Source: Desulfococcus sp041737845
Lineage (GTDB): Bacteria > Desulfobacterota > Desulfobacteria > Desulfobacterales > Desulfococcaceae
Direction: 5' to 3'
DNA length: 64,000 bases
NCBI RefSeq assembly: GCF_041737845.1
Contig: NZ_JBGSQX010000074.1
Coordinates: forward strand, 1-64,000
The notes beneath the pieces are model-generated. The model searched no databases. It worked only from the letters and a program-made list of their open reading frames with translations, and was not told the origin of the DNA. A program made the position numbers and the translations under genes. This document shows positions 40,349-49,890 of the stretch, piece by piece (within the stretch, counting starts at the first letter, position 1; the number at the start of each line of letters is the position of its first letter).

Positions 40349-43306
40349 ATGGATCGCCGAACATTCCTGAAGATGGCCGGTATCGGCAGCCTGTCCGTTG
40401 CTGTCGGCTGCACAGGCAACGAAGACAAACACCTCTACTCCCTCGTTCATGCGCCGGACAATATGGTCACCGGGAAGCCCAGTTGGTATGCCTCCACCTG
40501 CCGGGAGTGTCCCGCCGGATGCGGCGTCATCGCCAAAAACCGCGAGGGGAGGGTGATCAAGGTCGAAGGGAACCCGCTTCATCCGGTCAATCAGGGGAAG
40601 CTCTGCATGCGCGGGCAGGCGGCGCTCCAGGGAATCTACAGCCCCGATCGGATCCGGACGCCCCTCATCAACACCGACGGCGGGTGGCAGCCGATCTCCT
40701 GGAAGGAGGCCGAAAAGCTGGTTCGGGAGCGGCTTTCAGGGGCGGTTTCCGCCGGCGGGCAGAACGTTTTTCTTCTCTCCGAGGTCGTGGGCGACACGAC
40801 GCTGGCCGCCATGAATCGTTTTCTCAGTGCCATGAACGCCGGCCCGCCGGTGCTGTTCGAGCCTTTTGCCTACGAGGCCCTGAAAGCAGCCAACGCCATG
40901 ACCTTCGGCCTGAACGGCCTGTGCGGCTACCGCATCGACGAAGCGGATGTCCTGGTCGGGTTCGGCGCCGACTTCCTGGAAACCTGGCTGTCGCCCGTGG
41001 AATATGCCCGAAAGTTTAAGATGATGCACGGTTACCGGGACGGCCGGAAAGGCCTCTTCATCCATGTGGGGCCCTACCTCTCCGTAACGGCGGCCAATGC
41101 GGACCAATGGATTCCCGCGGCATGCGGCGCCGGGGCCGCCGTCGCGCTGGGGTGCGTCCGCGAGGCCCTGGCGGCCGGAAAGGGAGACCGGCTGCCCCCG
41201 GATATCCGGAAGGCCATCGACAGGGCATCGGCCCCCTTCACCGTCGAAGCGGTCTGCGTGACCGCCGGGGTGGATCCGGAGGCATACCGTATGATGGTGG
41301 AGCGTCTCCTGGGCGCCGAACGGCCGCTGGTGCTGGGTCAGGGCGTCGGCGCCGGGTCCCGGGAGGGCCTTGAAACCAACCTTGCCGTCAACCTGCTCAA
41401 CCTCGTGCTCGACCCGGACCTGTCGCGGTTCGATTTTTCCCGCAGGCCCCGGGTGGAGATCGCCTCGGGGCGCGCCGAGGTCTACGGCCTCTTCAACGCG
41501 CTGGCAAAGCGGGAGAGCGCCGTAGTGCTGCTCAACAACGTCAACCCCGTCTTCTCGCTGCCGGCATCGGCCGGGGTCCGGGAGGTCCTGGCGCGGCCCT
41601 CGCTCTTTGTCGTGAGCGTCAGCAATTTCATGGACGACACCTCGGCCCTGGCGGATCTCATCCTGCCGGTCCGCCTGCCGCTGGAGCGCTGGGGCGAATA
41701 TGCCGGGCTGCGCGGGGTGGCTTCGACCCTGCAGCCGGCCATGGGAAAACTGACGGATTCTCCGGACCTCTGCGACCTGCTCACCCGCATTGAAACCTCC
41801 GGGAGCCGGCCCGCCAGCCTTTCGCGTAAAGAAACCTTCGAGCGGCTGCGCGAGTCCGGAACGGTCGACGGCGACCTGGACTGGGTGGAGGTTGTCCGGC
41901 GGGGCGGCATTTTCGATTCGACGCCGGAGGAGCCGCCCTTCACCTGGAAATTTTCCTTCGAGGCCGTCAAACGCCTCGCGAAGCTCGATTTCGGCCCTGA
42001 AAAGCAAGACGGGGCGCTTCAGTTCATCGCCGCGCCCTCCCTTCGCTTTTTCGACGGACGGGGCGGCAACAAGTCCTGGCTGGCCGAACATCCCGATCCC
42101 GTCACCATGGTGGCGTGGCAGACGCCGGTCTGGATCCACCCCGACACCATGGCCGGGAAGGGCATTCCCGCCGGAGAACTCGTCGATATTGAGTCGGCGT
42201 GGGGGAAGGTGACGGCCCCGGCCTACCCCTATGACGGCATCCGGCCCGACGTGGTGGTCATGACCACCGGGCAGGGTCACGAGGCTTTCGGCCGCTACGC
42301 CAAGGGAAACGGCGCCAACCCCTTCAGGCTCCTTCCGGCCGAGACCGACCCGGTCTCCGGCGGGCCGGCCTTCCGGGCGGACGGGGTGGCCGTCGCCGCT
42401 CTCGGAAAGCGGACGGTCCTGGCCAACACCGACGGCAGCAAATTTCAGCACGGACGGAAGATCGCCCTCACCGTCGGCCTGAACGACCTCCACGGCAAGG
42501 CCGACCACGGCCGTCATGCCGCGGGGTTTGCGATGCACGATTTCCCCATGAACCTGCCGCTGCCCGAGGGGTACGACCCGCACCTGGACGTCTATCCGCC
42601 CCATGAGCACCGGGACGACTACCGGTGGGGCATGGTGGTGGATCTCGACCGCTGCATCGGGTGCGGGGCCTGCTCCGTGGCCTGCTACGCGGAGAACAAC
42701 ATCGGCGTGGTCGGCGAAAAGCGGATCGTCGAGGGACGCGAGATGTCGTGGATCCGCATCGAGCGGTACCACGATCCCCAGCACATGGAAAAGGTGATCT
42801 TCCTGCCCATGATGTGCCAGCACTGCGACAACGCGCCGTGCGAATCGGTCTGCCCGGTCTATGCCCCCCATCACGGGCATGAGGGCCTCAACAACCAGAT
42901 CTATAACCGGTGTATCGGGACCCGGTACTGCTCCCAGAACTGCCCCTACAAGGTCCGGCGGTTCAACTGGTTCGAGTGGGACCGGCCCCGTCCGCTCCAC
43001 CTCCAGCTCAACCCCGACGTGACGGTCCGCATGCGGGGCGTGATGGAAAAATGCTCCTTCTGCGTCCAGCGGATCAAGGAAGCCCACGGATGGGCCAAAA
43101 ACGAGAACCGCCGGATCCGGGACGGGGAGATGGTGCCGGCCTGCGTTCAGACCTGCCCGACCGACGCCCTGGTTTTCGGAAACCTCGCCGACAAAGAAAG
43201 CCGGGTCCGGAAAATGACCGACGATCCCCGCGCCTATCAGGTCATGGGATACCTGAATACGAAACCCGCCGTCATATATCTCAAAAAAGTCGTCCAGGAG
43301 ATCTGA
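40349..43306 (+). CDS. actB: Alternative complex III ActB-like molybdopterin/Fe-S subunit
   Basis: 985 aa. A twin-arginine-type start (MDRRTFLKMAG) is followed by a molybdopterin-oxidoreductase-like domain with a 4Fe-4S motif CRECPAGCG, then a C-terminal ferredoxin part (~residue 765 on). The latter has the cluster motifs CIGCGACSVACY, CQHCDNAPCESVCPV, CIGTRYCSQNCPY, CSFC and CVQTCPTD for about four clusters. In ACIII the two parts are fused in this way, and the Mo-site is normally empty. It carries electrons on the periplasmic side of the quinol oxidase complex. First gene of the operon; GGGGAG precedes the start. Confidence 0.88.
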   Translation: MDRRTFLKMAGIGSLSVAVGCTGNEDKHLYSLVHAPDNMVTGKPSWYASTCRECPAGCGVIAKNREGRVIKVEGNPLHPVNQGKLCMRGQAALQGIYSPDRIRTPLINTDGGWQPISWKEAEKLVRERLSGAVSAGGQNVFLLSEVVGDTTLAAMNRFLSAMNAGPPVLFEPFAYEALKAANAMTFGLNGLCGYRIDEADVLVGFGADFLETWLSPVEYARKFKMMHGYRDGRKGLFIHVGPYLSVTAANADQWIPAACGAGAAVALGCVREALAAGKGDRLPPDIRKAIDRASAPFTVEAVCVTAGVDPEAYRMMVERLLGAERPLVLGQGVGAGSREGLETNLAVNLLNLVLDPDLSRFDFSRRPRVEIASGRAEVYGLFNALAKRESAVVLLNNVNPVFSLPASAGVREVLARPSLFVVSVSNFMDDTSALADLILPVRLPLERWGEYAGLRGVASTLQPAMGKLTDSPDLCDLLTRIETSGSRPASLSRKETFERLRESGTVDGDLDWVEVVRRGGIFDSTPEEPPFTWKFSFEAVKRLAKLDFGPEKQDGALQFIAAPSLRFFDGRGGNKSWLAEHPDPVTMVAWQTPVWIHPDTMAGKGIPAGELVDIESAWGKVTAPAYPYDGIRPDVVVMTTGQGHEAFGRYAKGNGANPFRLLPAETDPVSGGPAFRADGVAVAALGKRTVLANTDGSKFQHGRKIALTVGLNDLHGKADHGRHAAGFAMHDFPMNLPLPEGYDPHLDVYPPHEHRDDYRWGMVVDLDRCIGCGACSVACYAENNIGVVGEKRIVEGREMSWIRIERYHDPQHMEKVIFLPMMCQHCDNAPCESVCPVYAPHHGHEGLNNQIYNRCIGTRYCSQNCPYKVRRFNWFEWDRPRPLHLQLNPDVTVRMRGVMEKCSFCVQRIKEAHGWAKNENRRIRDGEMVPACVQTCPTDALVFGNLADKESRVRKMTDDPRAYQVMGYLNTKPAVIYLKKVVQEI

Positions 43307-43310
43307 TCCT

Positions 43311-44627
43311 ATGTCGAACCTTACCCCGGCCAAAATCGATAGCATCGTTCTGGATACCCTGAGCCCGCCGCCCCGGCTCTATTGGGGGATTGTATCAGCG
43401 CTGATTCTCGGCACGGTTTTCGGGCTCTGTTGCTGGATCTACCAGATCTACGTCGGCATCGGCGTCGGCGGTCAGAACAACCCGGTCGGATGGGGGACCT
43501 ACCTCGTCAACTTCGTCTTCTGGGTGGGCATCGCCCATTCCGGCACCCTGATTTCGGCCATCCTCTATCTCTTCCGTGCCGGGTGGCGGAATCCCATCGC
43601 CCGGGCCGCGGAAACCATGACCGTTTTCGCGGTCTGCACGGCGGGGCTTTTTCCCCTGATTCACCTGGGCCGCGTCTGGCTGGTCTACTACATGCTGCCC
43701 TATCCCAACCAGCGGAACCTCTGGCCCAATTTCACCTCGCCCCTCATGTTCGACGTCGTCGCCATCAGCACCTACCTGACGGTCAGCGCCCTTTTCTGGT
43801 ATACGGGCATGATCCCGGACCTCGCGACGATCCGGGACCGGGCCTCCGGGTTCCGGAAACAGATCTACACCCTTCTCTCCTTCGGCTGGACGGGGAAATT
43901 CGAGCAGTGGCGGCATTACGTCCGGGGGTACCTCTTCTTTGCGGCCCTGGCGACCCCGCTGGTCATCTCGGTCCACAGCGTGGTTTCGTGGGATTTCGGC
44001 CTGGGCATCGTCCCCGGCTGGCACAGCACCATCTTCGCCCCGTATTTCGTTGCGGGCGCCATTCATTCGGGGCTCGCCATGGTTCTGACCCTCATGATTC
44101 CCCTCCGGAGCATCTTCCGCTACGAGGAACTCATCACCATCGAGGTCCTCGAGAACGTGGCCAAGACCATCATCCTCACCGGGTTTATCGTGGGATACGC
44201 CTATGCCTTCGAGATCTTCATCGCCTGGTACAGCTTCAACCCGGTGGAGCAGGAGGCCTTCCGGTGGCGGATCTTCGGGGATTACAGCCTGGAATTCTGG
44301 ATCATGACCGTCTGCAACTGCGTCGTCCCGCTGTTTTTTTTCTTCAAAAAGGTGCGCACCAGCCTGAAGTATCTCTTCGCCATCTCGATCCTGATCAACG
44401 TCGGCATGTGGTACGAGCGGTTCGTGATCATCATCGGCGGCCCGGCCCACGACTTCATCCCCCATTCCTGGGGACTTTACAGCCCGAAATTCATCGAACT
44501 GGGGATCATGTTCGGCACTTTCTGCATGTTTTTTCTGCTCTTCATCCTTTTTGTGAAGCATATGCCCTCCGTTTCCATGACGGAGATGAAAGAAGCCCTC
44601 AACACAGGAGACGGCGATGTCCACTGA
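43311..44627 (+). CDS. actC: ACIII membrane subunit ActC (NrfD/PsrC-like)
   Basis: 438 aa, about ten TM helices of the NrfD family. The sequence starts with a short cytoplasmic tail, then repeated helices such as TYLVNFVFWVGIAHSGTLIS and VHSVVSWDFGLGIVPGWHST. NrfD-like subunits bind quinol near the periplasmic face and may translocate protons. It starts 4 nt after actB and overlaps actD by 11 nt. Confidence 0.9.
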   Translation: MSNLTPAKIDSIVLDTLSPPPRLYWGIVSALILGTVFGLCCWIYQIYVGIGVGGQNNPVGWGTYLVNFVFWVGIAHSGTLISAILYLFRAGWRNPIARAAETMTVFAVCTAGLFPLIHLGRVWLVYYMLPYPNQRNLWPNFTSPLMFDVVAISTYLTVSALFWYTGMIPDLATIRDRASGFRKQIYTLLSFGWTGKFEQWRHYVRGYLFFAALATPLVISVHSVVSWDFGLGIVPGWHSTIFAPYFVAGAIHSGLAMVLTLMIPLRSIFRYEELITIEVLENVAKTIILTGFIVGYAYAFEIFIAWYSFNPVEQEAFRWRIFGDYSLEFWIMTVCNCVVPLFFFFKKVRTSLKYLFAISILINVGMWYERFVIIIGGPAHDFIPHSWGLYSPKFIELGIMFGTFCMFFLLFILFVKHMPSVSMTEMKEALNTGDGDVH

Positions 44628-45162
44628 CCGATACGTCATGGGGCTGTTTGCGAAGGAGAGTGCCGTGATATCGGCCATCGGCGCCCTGGAATCCTCGCCC
44701 TGGAAGCTCGTGAGAGTCCACGGCCCCTATCCGAGCCATCCGATCCTGCACGCGCTCAAGTTTAAGAAAAGCAAGGTCGGCTATTTCACCCTGGCCGGTG
44801 GGATCACCGGTTTTTTCACCGGGTATGCGCTTTCCATTTACTCCTCGGTGCAGTGGAACCTGATCGTCAGCGGGAAGCCGGTCGTGGCTCTCATCCCGTT
44901 TTTCGTCGTGGGATACGAGATGACCATCCTCTTCGGCATCCTGGGGACGGTCCTGGGCATCTTGCTGAGCGCCCGGATCCCCGAGTTCAAGAGCCTGAAA
45001 GAGGTCTACGATCCGCGCTGCTCCGGGGATCGCTTCGGCGTGGTCGTTCGTTGCGAGGCCGGGAGGGAAGGGGACCTCGATGCGTTTCTGGCGGACCTGG
45101 GGGCCGAGACCCGCCGCTTCGAAACCCCGGAGGGGATCGGCGCCGCGATCGACAAGGCGTAA
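44617..45162 (+). CDS. actD: ACIII subunit ActD (DUF3341)
   Basis: 181 aa. A cytoplasmic N-terminal ~60 residues (MGLFAKESAVISAIGALESS, VHGPYPSHPI) precede two TM helices (VGYFTLAGGITGFFTGYALSIYSS and a second near 95-125), then a soluble C-terminal domain. This is the DUF3341 profile found only in ACIII operons. It probably stabilises the complex. Confidence 0.88.
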   Translation: MSTDRYVMGLFAKESAVISAIGALESSPWKLVRVHGPYPSHPILHALKFKKSKVGYFTLAGGITGFFTGYALSIYSSVQWNLIVSGKPVVALIPFFVVGYEMTILFGILGTVLGILLSARIPEFKSLKEVYDPRCSGDRFGVVVRCEAGREGDLDAFLADLGAETRRFETPEGIGAAIDKA

Positions 45163-45189
45163 GCTTGACTCGCGCGGAAGGCAGAGAAC

Positions 45190-46449
45190 ATGGCGCGGAT
45201 TGAACATGACGACACGGCAACCAGCCGGTTGCAGAGGAACGGTATGACGCTACTCAAAACGAATATGTCGAAACGGCCGTTCGGGGCCATCCTGACCATC
45301 CTTGTCTGTGCGGGCTTCGGCAGTTTTCTGATCCTCCTGGGGTTCAAGCAGGATGCCAGGGCATGGCAGGTCTATCTGGTCAACGTTCTCTTCTGGTCCG
45401 CGCTGGCCCAGGGGGCGCTGCTTTTTTCCATGATCATGCATGTCACCAAGGCCCGGTGGAGCGGGGCCCTGCAGAATCTTTCGGAGGCCTTCGCGGCCTT
45501 TTTTCCCGTCTCCTTCGTCCTCTTTGTGCTGCTCTATGCCGGGCGGAGCCATCTTTTCCCCTGGCTGGGACAGGACCTCCACGGCAAGGAGGTGTGGCTC
45601 AATGTGCCGTTTCTGATGACGCGGGACCTGGTCGGACTGCTTCTTCTCTACGGCCTGGGTACTGCCTACGTGTTCCATGCCTTCCGCTGCAAGACATGGT
45701 CCCGGGCGGGCGCCGGGCGGGTCCGCGCCGCCCTGGACCGCTTTCTGGCCCAGCCGGCGGACCCGTCGGCCTGCCGGGGCCGCATGACGACCCTGGCCGT
45801 CCTCTACATGCTCACCTACGCCGTCGTGCTGTCCCTGATTTCCGTCGACTGGATCATGAGCATGGACCCCCATTTCATCTCCACCCTCTTCGGCGGCTAT
45901 TTCTTCATCAAGGCCTTCTACATCGGCATGGGGGGGGTGATCATTTTGGCCTCCATCCTTTATCTTGCCTACGGAGAGGAGACCCGGCTCAACGATTCCC
46001 ATTTCCACGACATCGGGAAGCTTTTTTTCGCCTTCTGCGTCGTCTGGGCCTATTTCCTCTACGCCCAGGTCATGGTGATCTGGTACGGCAACATCCCGGA
46101 GGAAACCCATTACCTGATCGAGCGGTTCAAGTATCAATCCTGGAAGCTGGCCTTCATCTTCGTTTTCGTGGTCTCCTTCATGGTCCCTTTTTTCACGCTG
46201 CTCAACCAGAGAGCCAAGGTCAAGCCGGCGGTCATGCTGGTGCTCTGCTCCCTGGCGCTCACGGGCATCTGGGTGGAGAACCTGGTCATGGTCGGCCCGC
46301 CCCTGCGCTTTGACACCGGCGCTCTGCCGCTCCGGATTTTCGACGTGCTGATCAGCCTGGGTTTCCTGGGCCTGGCGGCCGGGGCCGTTGCGACTCTCCT
46401 GAAGCTGTTCCCGGAACTTTTTCTGAATTACGGAGAAAAGACAAACTGA
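45190..46449 (+). CDS. actF: ACIII membrane subunit ActF (NrfD-like)
   Basis: 419 aa with about ten TM helices, related to ActC. Typical segments are WQVYLVNVLFWSALAQGAL and DWIMSMDPHFISTLFGGYFFIKAFY; the latter is a hallmark of ActF. The start could be 45190 or 45244; both have purine-rich sites. The stop overlaps the next start by 1 nt. There is no ActE gene between actD and actF, where it often lies. Confidence 0.87.
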   Translation: MARIEHDDTATSRLQRNGMTLLKTNMSKRPFGAILTILVCAGFGSFLILLGFKQDARAWQVYLVNVLFWSALAQGALLFSMIMHVTKARWSGALQNLSEAFAAFFPVSFVLFVLLYAGRSHLFPWLGQDLHGKEVWLNVPFLMTRDLVGLLLLYGLGTAYVFHAFRCKTWSRAGAGRVRAALDRFLAQPADPSACRGRMTTLAVLYMLTYAVVLSLISVDWIMSMDPHFISTLFGGYFFIKAFYIGMGGVIILASILYLAYGEETRLNDSHFHDIGKLFFAFCVVWAYFLYAQVMVIWYGNIPEETHYLIERFKYQSWKLAFIFVFVVSFMVPFFTLLNQRAKVKPAVMLVLCSLALTGIWVENLVMVGPPLRFDTGALPLRIFDVLISLGFLGLAAGAVATLLKLFPELFLNYGEKTN

Positions 46450-47000
46450 TGAAATGGATTGAAACGATACGGAACGTTTTCAGAGCGGTCCGGGACAATC
46501 GGGTGCCGATTTTCTGGATCGGGTCCCTGTCTCTCCTGACGGCGGGCTTCCTCTTCCTGTTTTATGCCTCGCCCGCCACCGACATCGGCCCGGAGCAGCC
46601 GATTCCCTTCAGCCATCGGCTCCATTCCGGCGTCAAGGCCATCGACTGCAAGTTCTGCCACCCCTATGTGGCCAGGTCCCGGCACCCCGGGCTGCCGCCG
46701 GTGGAGAAATGCCTCTACTGCCACGCCTATATCATTGCCGGCCACCCCCAGATCCTGAAAGAGCATGGGTACTACGAGACGGAAACTCCCACGCCCTGGG
46801 TCAAGGCCAATTTCCTTCCCGAACATGTTCTGTTCAACCACCAGCGGCACATCAAAAAGAATTTCGTGTGCGCCGAGTGCCACGACCAGGTGGAGACCAT
46901 GGACCGCATCAAGGGGAAGCGCTTCAAGATGGGCTTCTGCGTCCAGTGCCATCAGAAGAATCAAGGGCCCCTGGACTGCTGGCTGACGTGTCACAGCTAA
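46449..47000 (+). CDS. actA: Multihaem cytochrome c, ActA-like
   Basis: 183 aa. One TM anchor (PIFWIGSLSLLTAGFLFLFYA) is followed by a periplasmic domain with four CXXCH haem motifs (CKFCH, CLYCH, CAECH, CVQCH) and a fifth, CWLTCH, with an extra spacer residue. ActA of known ACIII is a pentahaem protein of this size. In most act operons actA is first; here it follows actF and directly precedes the oxidase genes. Its likely role is to pass electrons from ActB to the oxidase. Confidence 0.82.
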   Translation: MKWIETIRNVFRAVRDNRVPIFWIGSLSLLTAGFLFLFYASPATDIGPEQPIPFSHRLHSGVKAIDCKFCHPYVARSRHPGLPPVEKCLYCHAYIIAGHPQILKEHGYYETETPTPWVKANFLPEHVLFNHQRHIKKNFVCAECHDQVETMDRIKGKRFKMGFCVQCHQKNQGPLDCWLTCHS

Positions 47001-47017
47001 TCGAGAGGACGATCGAT

Positions 47018-48391
47018 ATGGTTCCGTTTTCCGCTGTTCTGCCCGAAAAAAATCAGACCTCCCTCCTGTTCATCATGACATCTGCATTCTGGATGGCGGT
47101 GGCCACCTTCATCGGTCTACTGGCCGCGACGGAGCTGATCGCGCCGGATCTCACCCGGGGCATGGGATGGCTTGTCTTCGGGCGCCTCCGGCCCATCCAC
47201 GTCAATCTGGTCCTGTTCGGGTTCGTCACGCCGGGGCTGCTGGGCGCCGCCTTCTACTACCTTCCCCGGCTGCTGAAAACCGAGATTTTCAGCGAGCGGC
47301 TGGGCATCCTGACGGTCGTCCTCTGGAACCTGACGGTGCTGGCCGGCGGTCTGACCCTGGCTGCGGGATTCAGCCAGGGCCGGGAATACGCGGAGTTCAT
47401 CTGGCCGGTCGACATGATGGTGGTGGCCGTGTTCGGCATGCTCTTTTACAATTTCGTGATGACCGTCAAACAGCGCCGGGAGAAAACCCTCTATGTTTCG
47501 GTGTGGTACGCCAACGCGGCGATCATTCTGACGGGGCTCACCTTCGCCTTGGGGAACGTGGTCTGGCGCCCGACCTCCGGCGCGCTCACCGGCATTCCGG
47601 ACGCCATCCTGCTATGGTTCTACGGACACAATATCTTCGGCCTCCTGCTGACGCCGCTCGCGGCCGGGGTGGCCTATTACGTCATTCCCAGGGCATGCCG
47701 CGCCCCCCTCTACAGCCATACCCTTTCCCTCCTGGGGTTCTGGTCGCTCATCATCGTCTACACCCATGTGGGGACCCACCACCTGCTCCAGGTGCCGGTG
47801 CCCACCTGGCTCAAGGTCATCGGGGTCGTGGACAGCGTCGGCATGGTCATCCCGGTCATGGCCTTTCTGATCAACATCTGGTACACGGCCAGGGGGCGCC
47901 TGGGGGAGGTTCACGCCGACGTCTCGGCGAAATTCGTTTTCACGGGCACCATCATGTACTTTTTCGTGAGCATCCAGGGATCCATGATGGCCCTTCCCGA
48001 TGTCCAGCGGGTCACCCATTTCAACAACTGGGTGGTCGGGCACGCCCACATCGGGGTCCTGGGGTTCGCCGGCATGATCGCCCTGGGCGGCATCTACTAT
48101 GTCCTGCCCAGGGTGCTGGACCGGCCCCTCTACAGCCGGTTCCTGGCCGACCTTCAATACTGGCTGGTGCTGATCGGCGTGACCGGGTTCACGGTGGTGC
48201 TGACCATTGTCGGACTGATCCAGGGGCAGGCCTGGCTGAACGGGGAGACAGTCTACCGGGTTCTGCCCGAAATTCATGTCTATTACGTCGTCCGGGCCGC
48301 TCTCGGGGCGATGATATTCACCGGTGCCCTGATCGGTTTGTATAACGTCCTGCGAACCCTGTTTTTCAATACCGGAGAAGCTGCATCATGA
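47018..48391 (+). CDS. ccoN: cbb3-type cytochrome c oxidase subunit I (CcoN)
   Basis: 457 aa, twelve TM helices. Haem and copper ligands are visible: RPIHVNLV (low-spin haem b), FYGHNIFG and VGTHHLLQVP (CuB His), and NNWVVGHAHIGV (haem b3 and low-spin haem His). The conserved Tyr is in LIIVYTHV. This is the catalytic subunit that reduces O2 with proton pumping. Start ATG 47018 has GAGAGGA upstream. It overlaps ccoO by 4 nt. The ORF continues upstream into actA in another frame, which is not coding. Confidence 0.9.
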   Translation: MVPFSAVLPEKNQTSLLFIMTSAFWMAVATFIGLLAATELIAPDLTRGMGWLVFGRLRPIHVNLVLFGFVTPGLLGAAFYYLPRLLKTEIFSERLGILTVVLWNLTVLAGGLTLAAGFSQGREYAEFIWPVDMMVVAVFGMLFYNFVMTVKQRREKTLYVSVWYANAAIILTGLTFALGNVVWRPTSGALTGIPDAILLWFYGHNIFGLLLTPLAAGVAYYVIPRACRAPLYSHTLSLLGFWSLIIVYTHVGTHHLLQVPVPTWLKVIGVVDSVGMVIPVMAFLINIWYTARGRLGEVHADVSAKFVFTGTIMYFFVSIQGSMMALPDVQRVTHFNNWVVGHAHIGVLGFAGMIALGGIYYVLPRVLDRPLYSRFLADLQYWLVLIGVTGFTVVLTIVGLIQGQAWLNGETVYRVLPEIHVYYVVRAALGAMIFTGALIGLYNVLRTLFFNTGEAAS

Positions 48392-49329
48392 AGATGACCC
48401 CACGAGTCGTTCTCATCGGTTCCGTCGCCATACTCTTCACCATCGTCCTGATCATGGTGGTGACCCCCTATTTCACGGTGACCCGGGAGCCGTCGGAGAT
48501 CTTCCGGACCCGCTCGGAGATTGAGGCCGCAGGCCGCAGGATCTACATCGCCAACGGCTGCGTCTATTGCCACAGCCAGTCCATCCGCGCCTTCGACTGG
48601 GACATGGGGGCCGAGCGGATCGCCCAGGCCGGGGATTATGTCGCCGATCATCCGATTCTGCTGGGTTCCCAGCGCACCGGTCCGGATCTCTCCCAGGAGG
48701 GCGGGGAGCACCCCGACGACTGGCACGTGGCCCACTTCATGAATCCCCGGTCGACCCGTCCCCTCTCCATCATGCCCCGGTTCGATTACCTGGGGCCAAA
48801 GGATATCGACATCCTGACCACCTATGCCCAGAGCCTCGGGCTCAAGGAGGCGGACGACCGGATGGCGCGGCAGCGGGAATGGAAAGAGAAACTCATCGCC
48901 GCCTACGAGGCCGGCCCGGAGAAGAACACCGAATTCCTCCACGCACAGGTTCCCGAGGGGTGGCGCAGCATCCCCAATCCTTACCCTACGAGCCCAGCGG
49001 GGCTCGCCCGGGGCCACAAGATCTACCAGGATTTCTGCATCGGGTGCCACGGCCCGGTGGGGGACGGCATGGGGCCGGCCCAGCCCTACATCTACCCCCC
49101 GCCGTTCAATTTCACCATCCTCAAGGACCGCGGGATCTCGGGCGGGATTCTCTACTACCAGATCATGAACGGCATCACCGGGTCGGCCATGCCGTATTTC
49201 AAGAAAGACCTGGAATCCGAAAAGATCTGGGAGGTGGGCAACTATGTCGCAGTCTACTTCATCAATCAGAGCGACGCCAATGCACCGCCCCGGGGCATCG
49301 ACGCATCCTATGAGCCCAAGGCCCCGTAA
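48388..49329 (+). CDS. ccoO: CcoO-like cytochrome c subunit with an extra cytochrome c domain
   Basis: 313 aa. One N-terminal TM is followed by a CcoO domain with haem motif CVYCHSQ (~residue 58), the axial Met in SIMPRFDYL and the LGxQRTGPDL signature. A second cytochrome c domain with haem motif CIGCHG and distal Met in GSAMPYF occupies ~210-300. Normal CcoO has one haem and ~200 residues. The extra domain looks like a cytochrome c domain of CcoP. It starts within the ccoN stop. Confidence 0.86.
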   Translation: MKMTPRVVLIGSVAILFTIVLIMVVTPYFTVTREPSEIFRTRSEIEAAGRRIYIANGCVYCHSQSIRAFDWDMGAERIAQAGDYVADHPILLGSQRTGPDLSQEGGEHPDDWHVAHFMNPRSTRPLSIMPRFDYLGPKDIDILTTYAQSLGLKEADDRMARQREWKEKLIAAYEAGPEKNTEFLHAQVPEGWRSIPNPYPTSPAGLARGHKIYQDFCIGCHGPVGDGMGPAQPYIYPPPFNFTILKDRGISGGILYYQIMNGITGSAMPYFKKDLESEKIWEVGNYVAVYFINQSDANAPPRGIDASYEPKAP

Positions 49330-49339
49330 GGAGGGACCC

Positions 49340-49603
49340 ATGTATTTTCCATATTTCATCGCCTATATCGCGCTGGGATTTTTGATCACCATACCCGTCT
49401 TTCTGTGGGCGCTGAAAAGCGGCCAGTTCAAAGACCAGCAGCGGGCCCGGTTCCTGCCCCTGGAGGATGACGCCGACACGCCGGTCGTCCGGGCATCCCG
49501 GATCAGCCGGTATGAGATCGGCGCCCTGGTTTTTCTCGCCGTGAGCGGACTGATCACCAGCGCGAGCATCGTCGTCTTCGCCCTTTTCTCCGCGGGGCGG
49601 TAA
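49340..49603 (+). CDS. ccoS: CcoS-like cbb3 assembly/subunit protein with extra TM
   Basis: 87 aa. The first half (ALGFLITIPVFLWALKSGQF then DDQQRARFLPLEDD-like residues) matches the CcoS/FixS signature FLWAVRSGQFDD. A second TM follows (IGALVFLAVSGLITSASIVVFALF), which CcoS usually lacks. CcoS is needed for cofactor insertion in the cbb3 oxidase. GGAGG lies 6 nt before the start. Confidence 0.72.
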   Translation: MYFPYFIAYIALGFLITIPVFLWALKSGQFKDQQRARFLPLEDDADTPVVRASRISRYEIGALVFLAVSGLITSASIVVFALFSAGR

Positions 49604-49613
49604 AGGAGGTTCC

Positions 49614-49889
49614 ATGCGATTATTCGAACTCTTGAGTTTTCAGCACATCATGCTTTACTTGTTTCCGGCGCTGATATTCATCGTTGTGTTTGCCCTGTTT
49701 CTGGGATTCAGTCATTTCCGGGGGAAGGACTCGGAAAAACAAGTCCATGAGATCATCGAACGCTTTCCGGACGGCATCGAAGGCCGCAACGCGCCGTTTC
49801 CCATGGCCATGACGCTGACCATCGCCGGAACCCTGGTCTGGGGATTTCTCTATATCTGGTTCACCGGGATATTGGGGGTAAAGATCTGA
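49614..49889 (+). CDS. CcoP N-terminal-like (FixP_N) membrane protein
   Basis: 91 aa, two TM helices. The segment DGIEGRNAPFP followed by a TM helix matches the N-terminal domain of CcoP, where DGIxExNxPLP precedes the membrane helix. The cytochrome domains of CcoP are absent. It probably takes the structural place of CcoP and CcoQ in this oxidase. A strong AGGAGG precedes the start. Confidence 0.68.
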   Translation: MRLFELLSFQHIMLYLFPALIFIVVFALFLGFSHFRGKDSEKQVHEIIERFPDGIEGRNAPFPMAMTLTIAGTLVWGFLYIWFTGILGVKI

Positions 49890-49890
49890 T

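Noticed and set aside
40736..43345. 869-aa ORF antisense to actB
   Set aside because: Shadow frame; actB has full Fe-S motifs on the plus strand.
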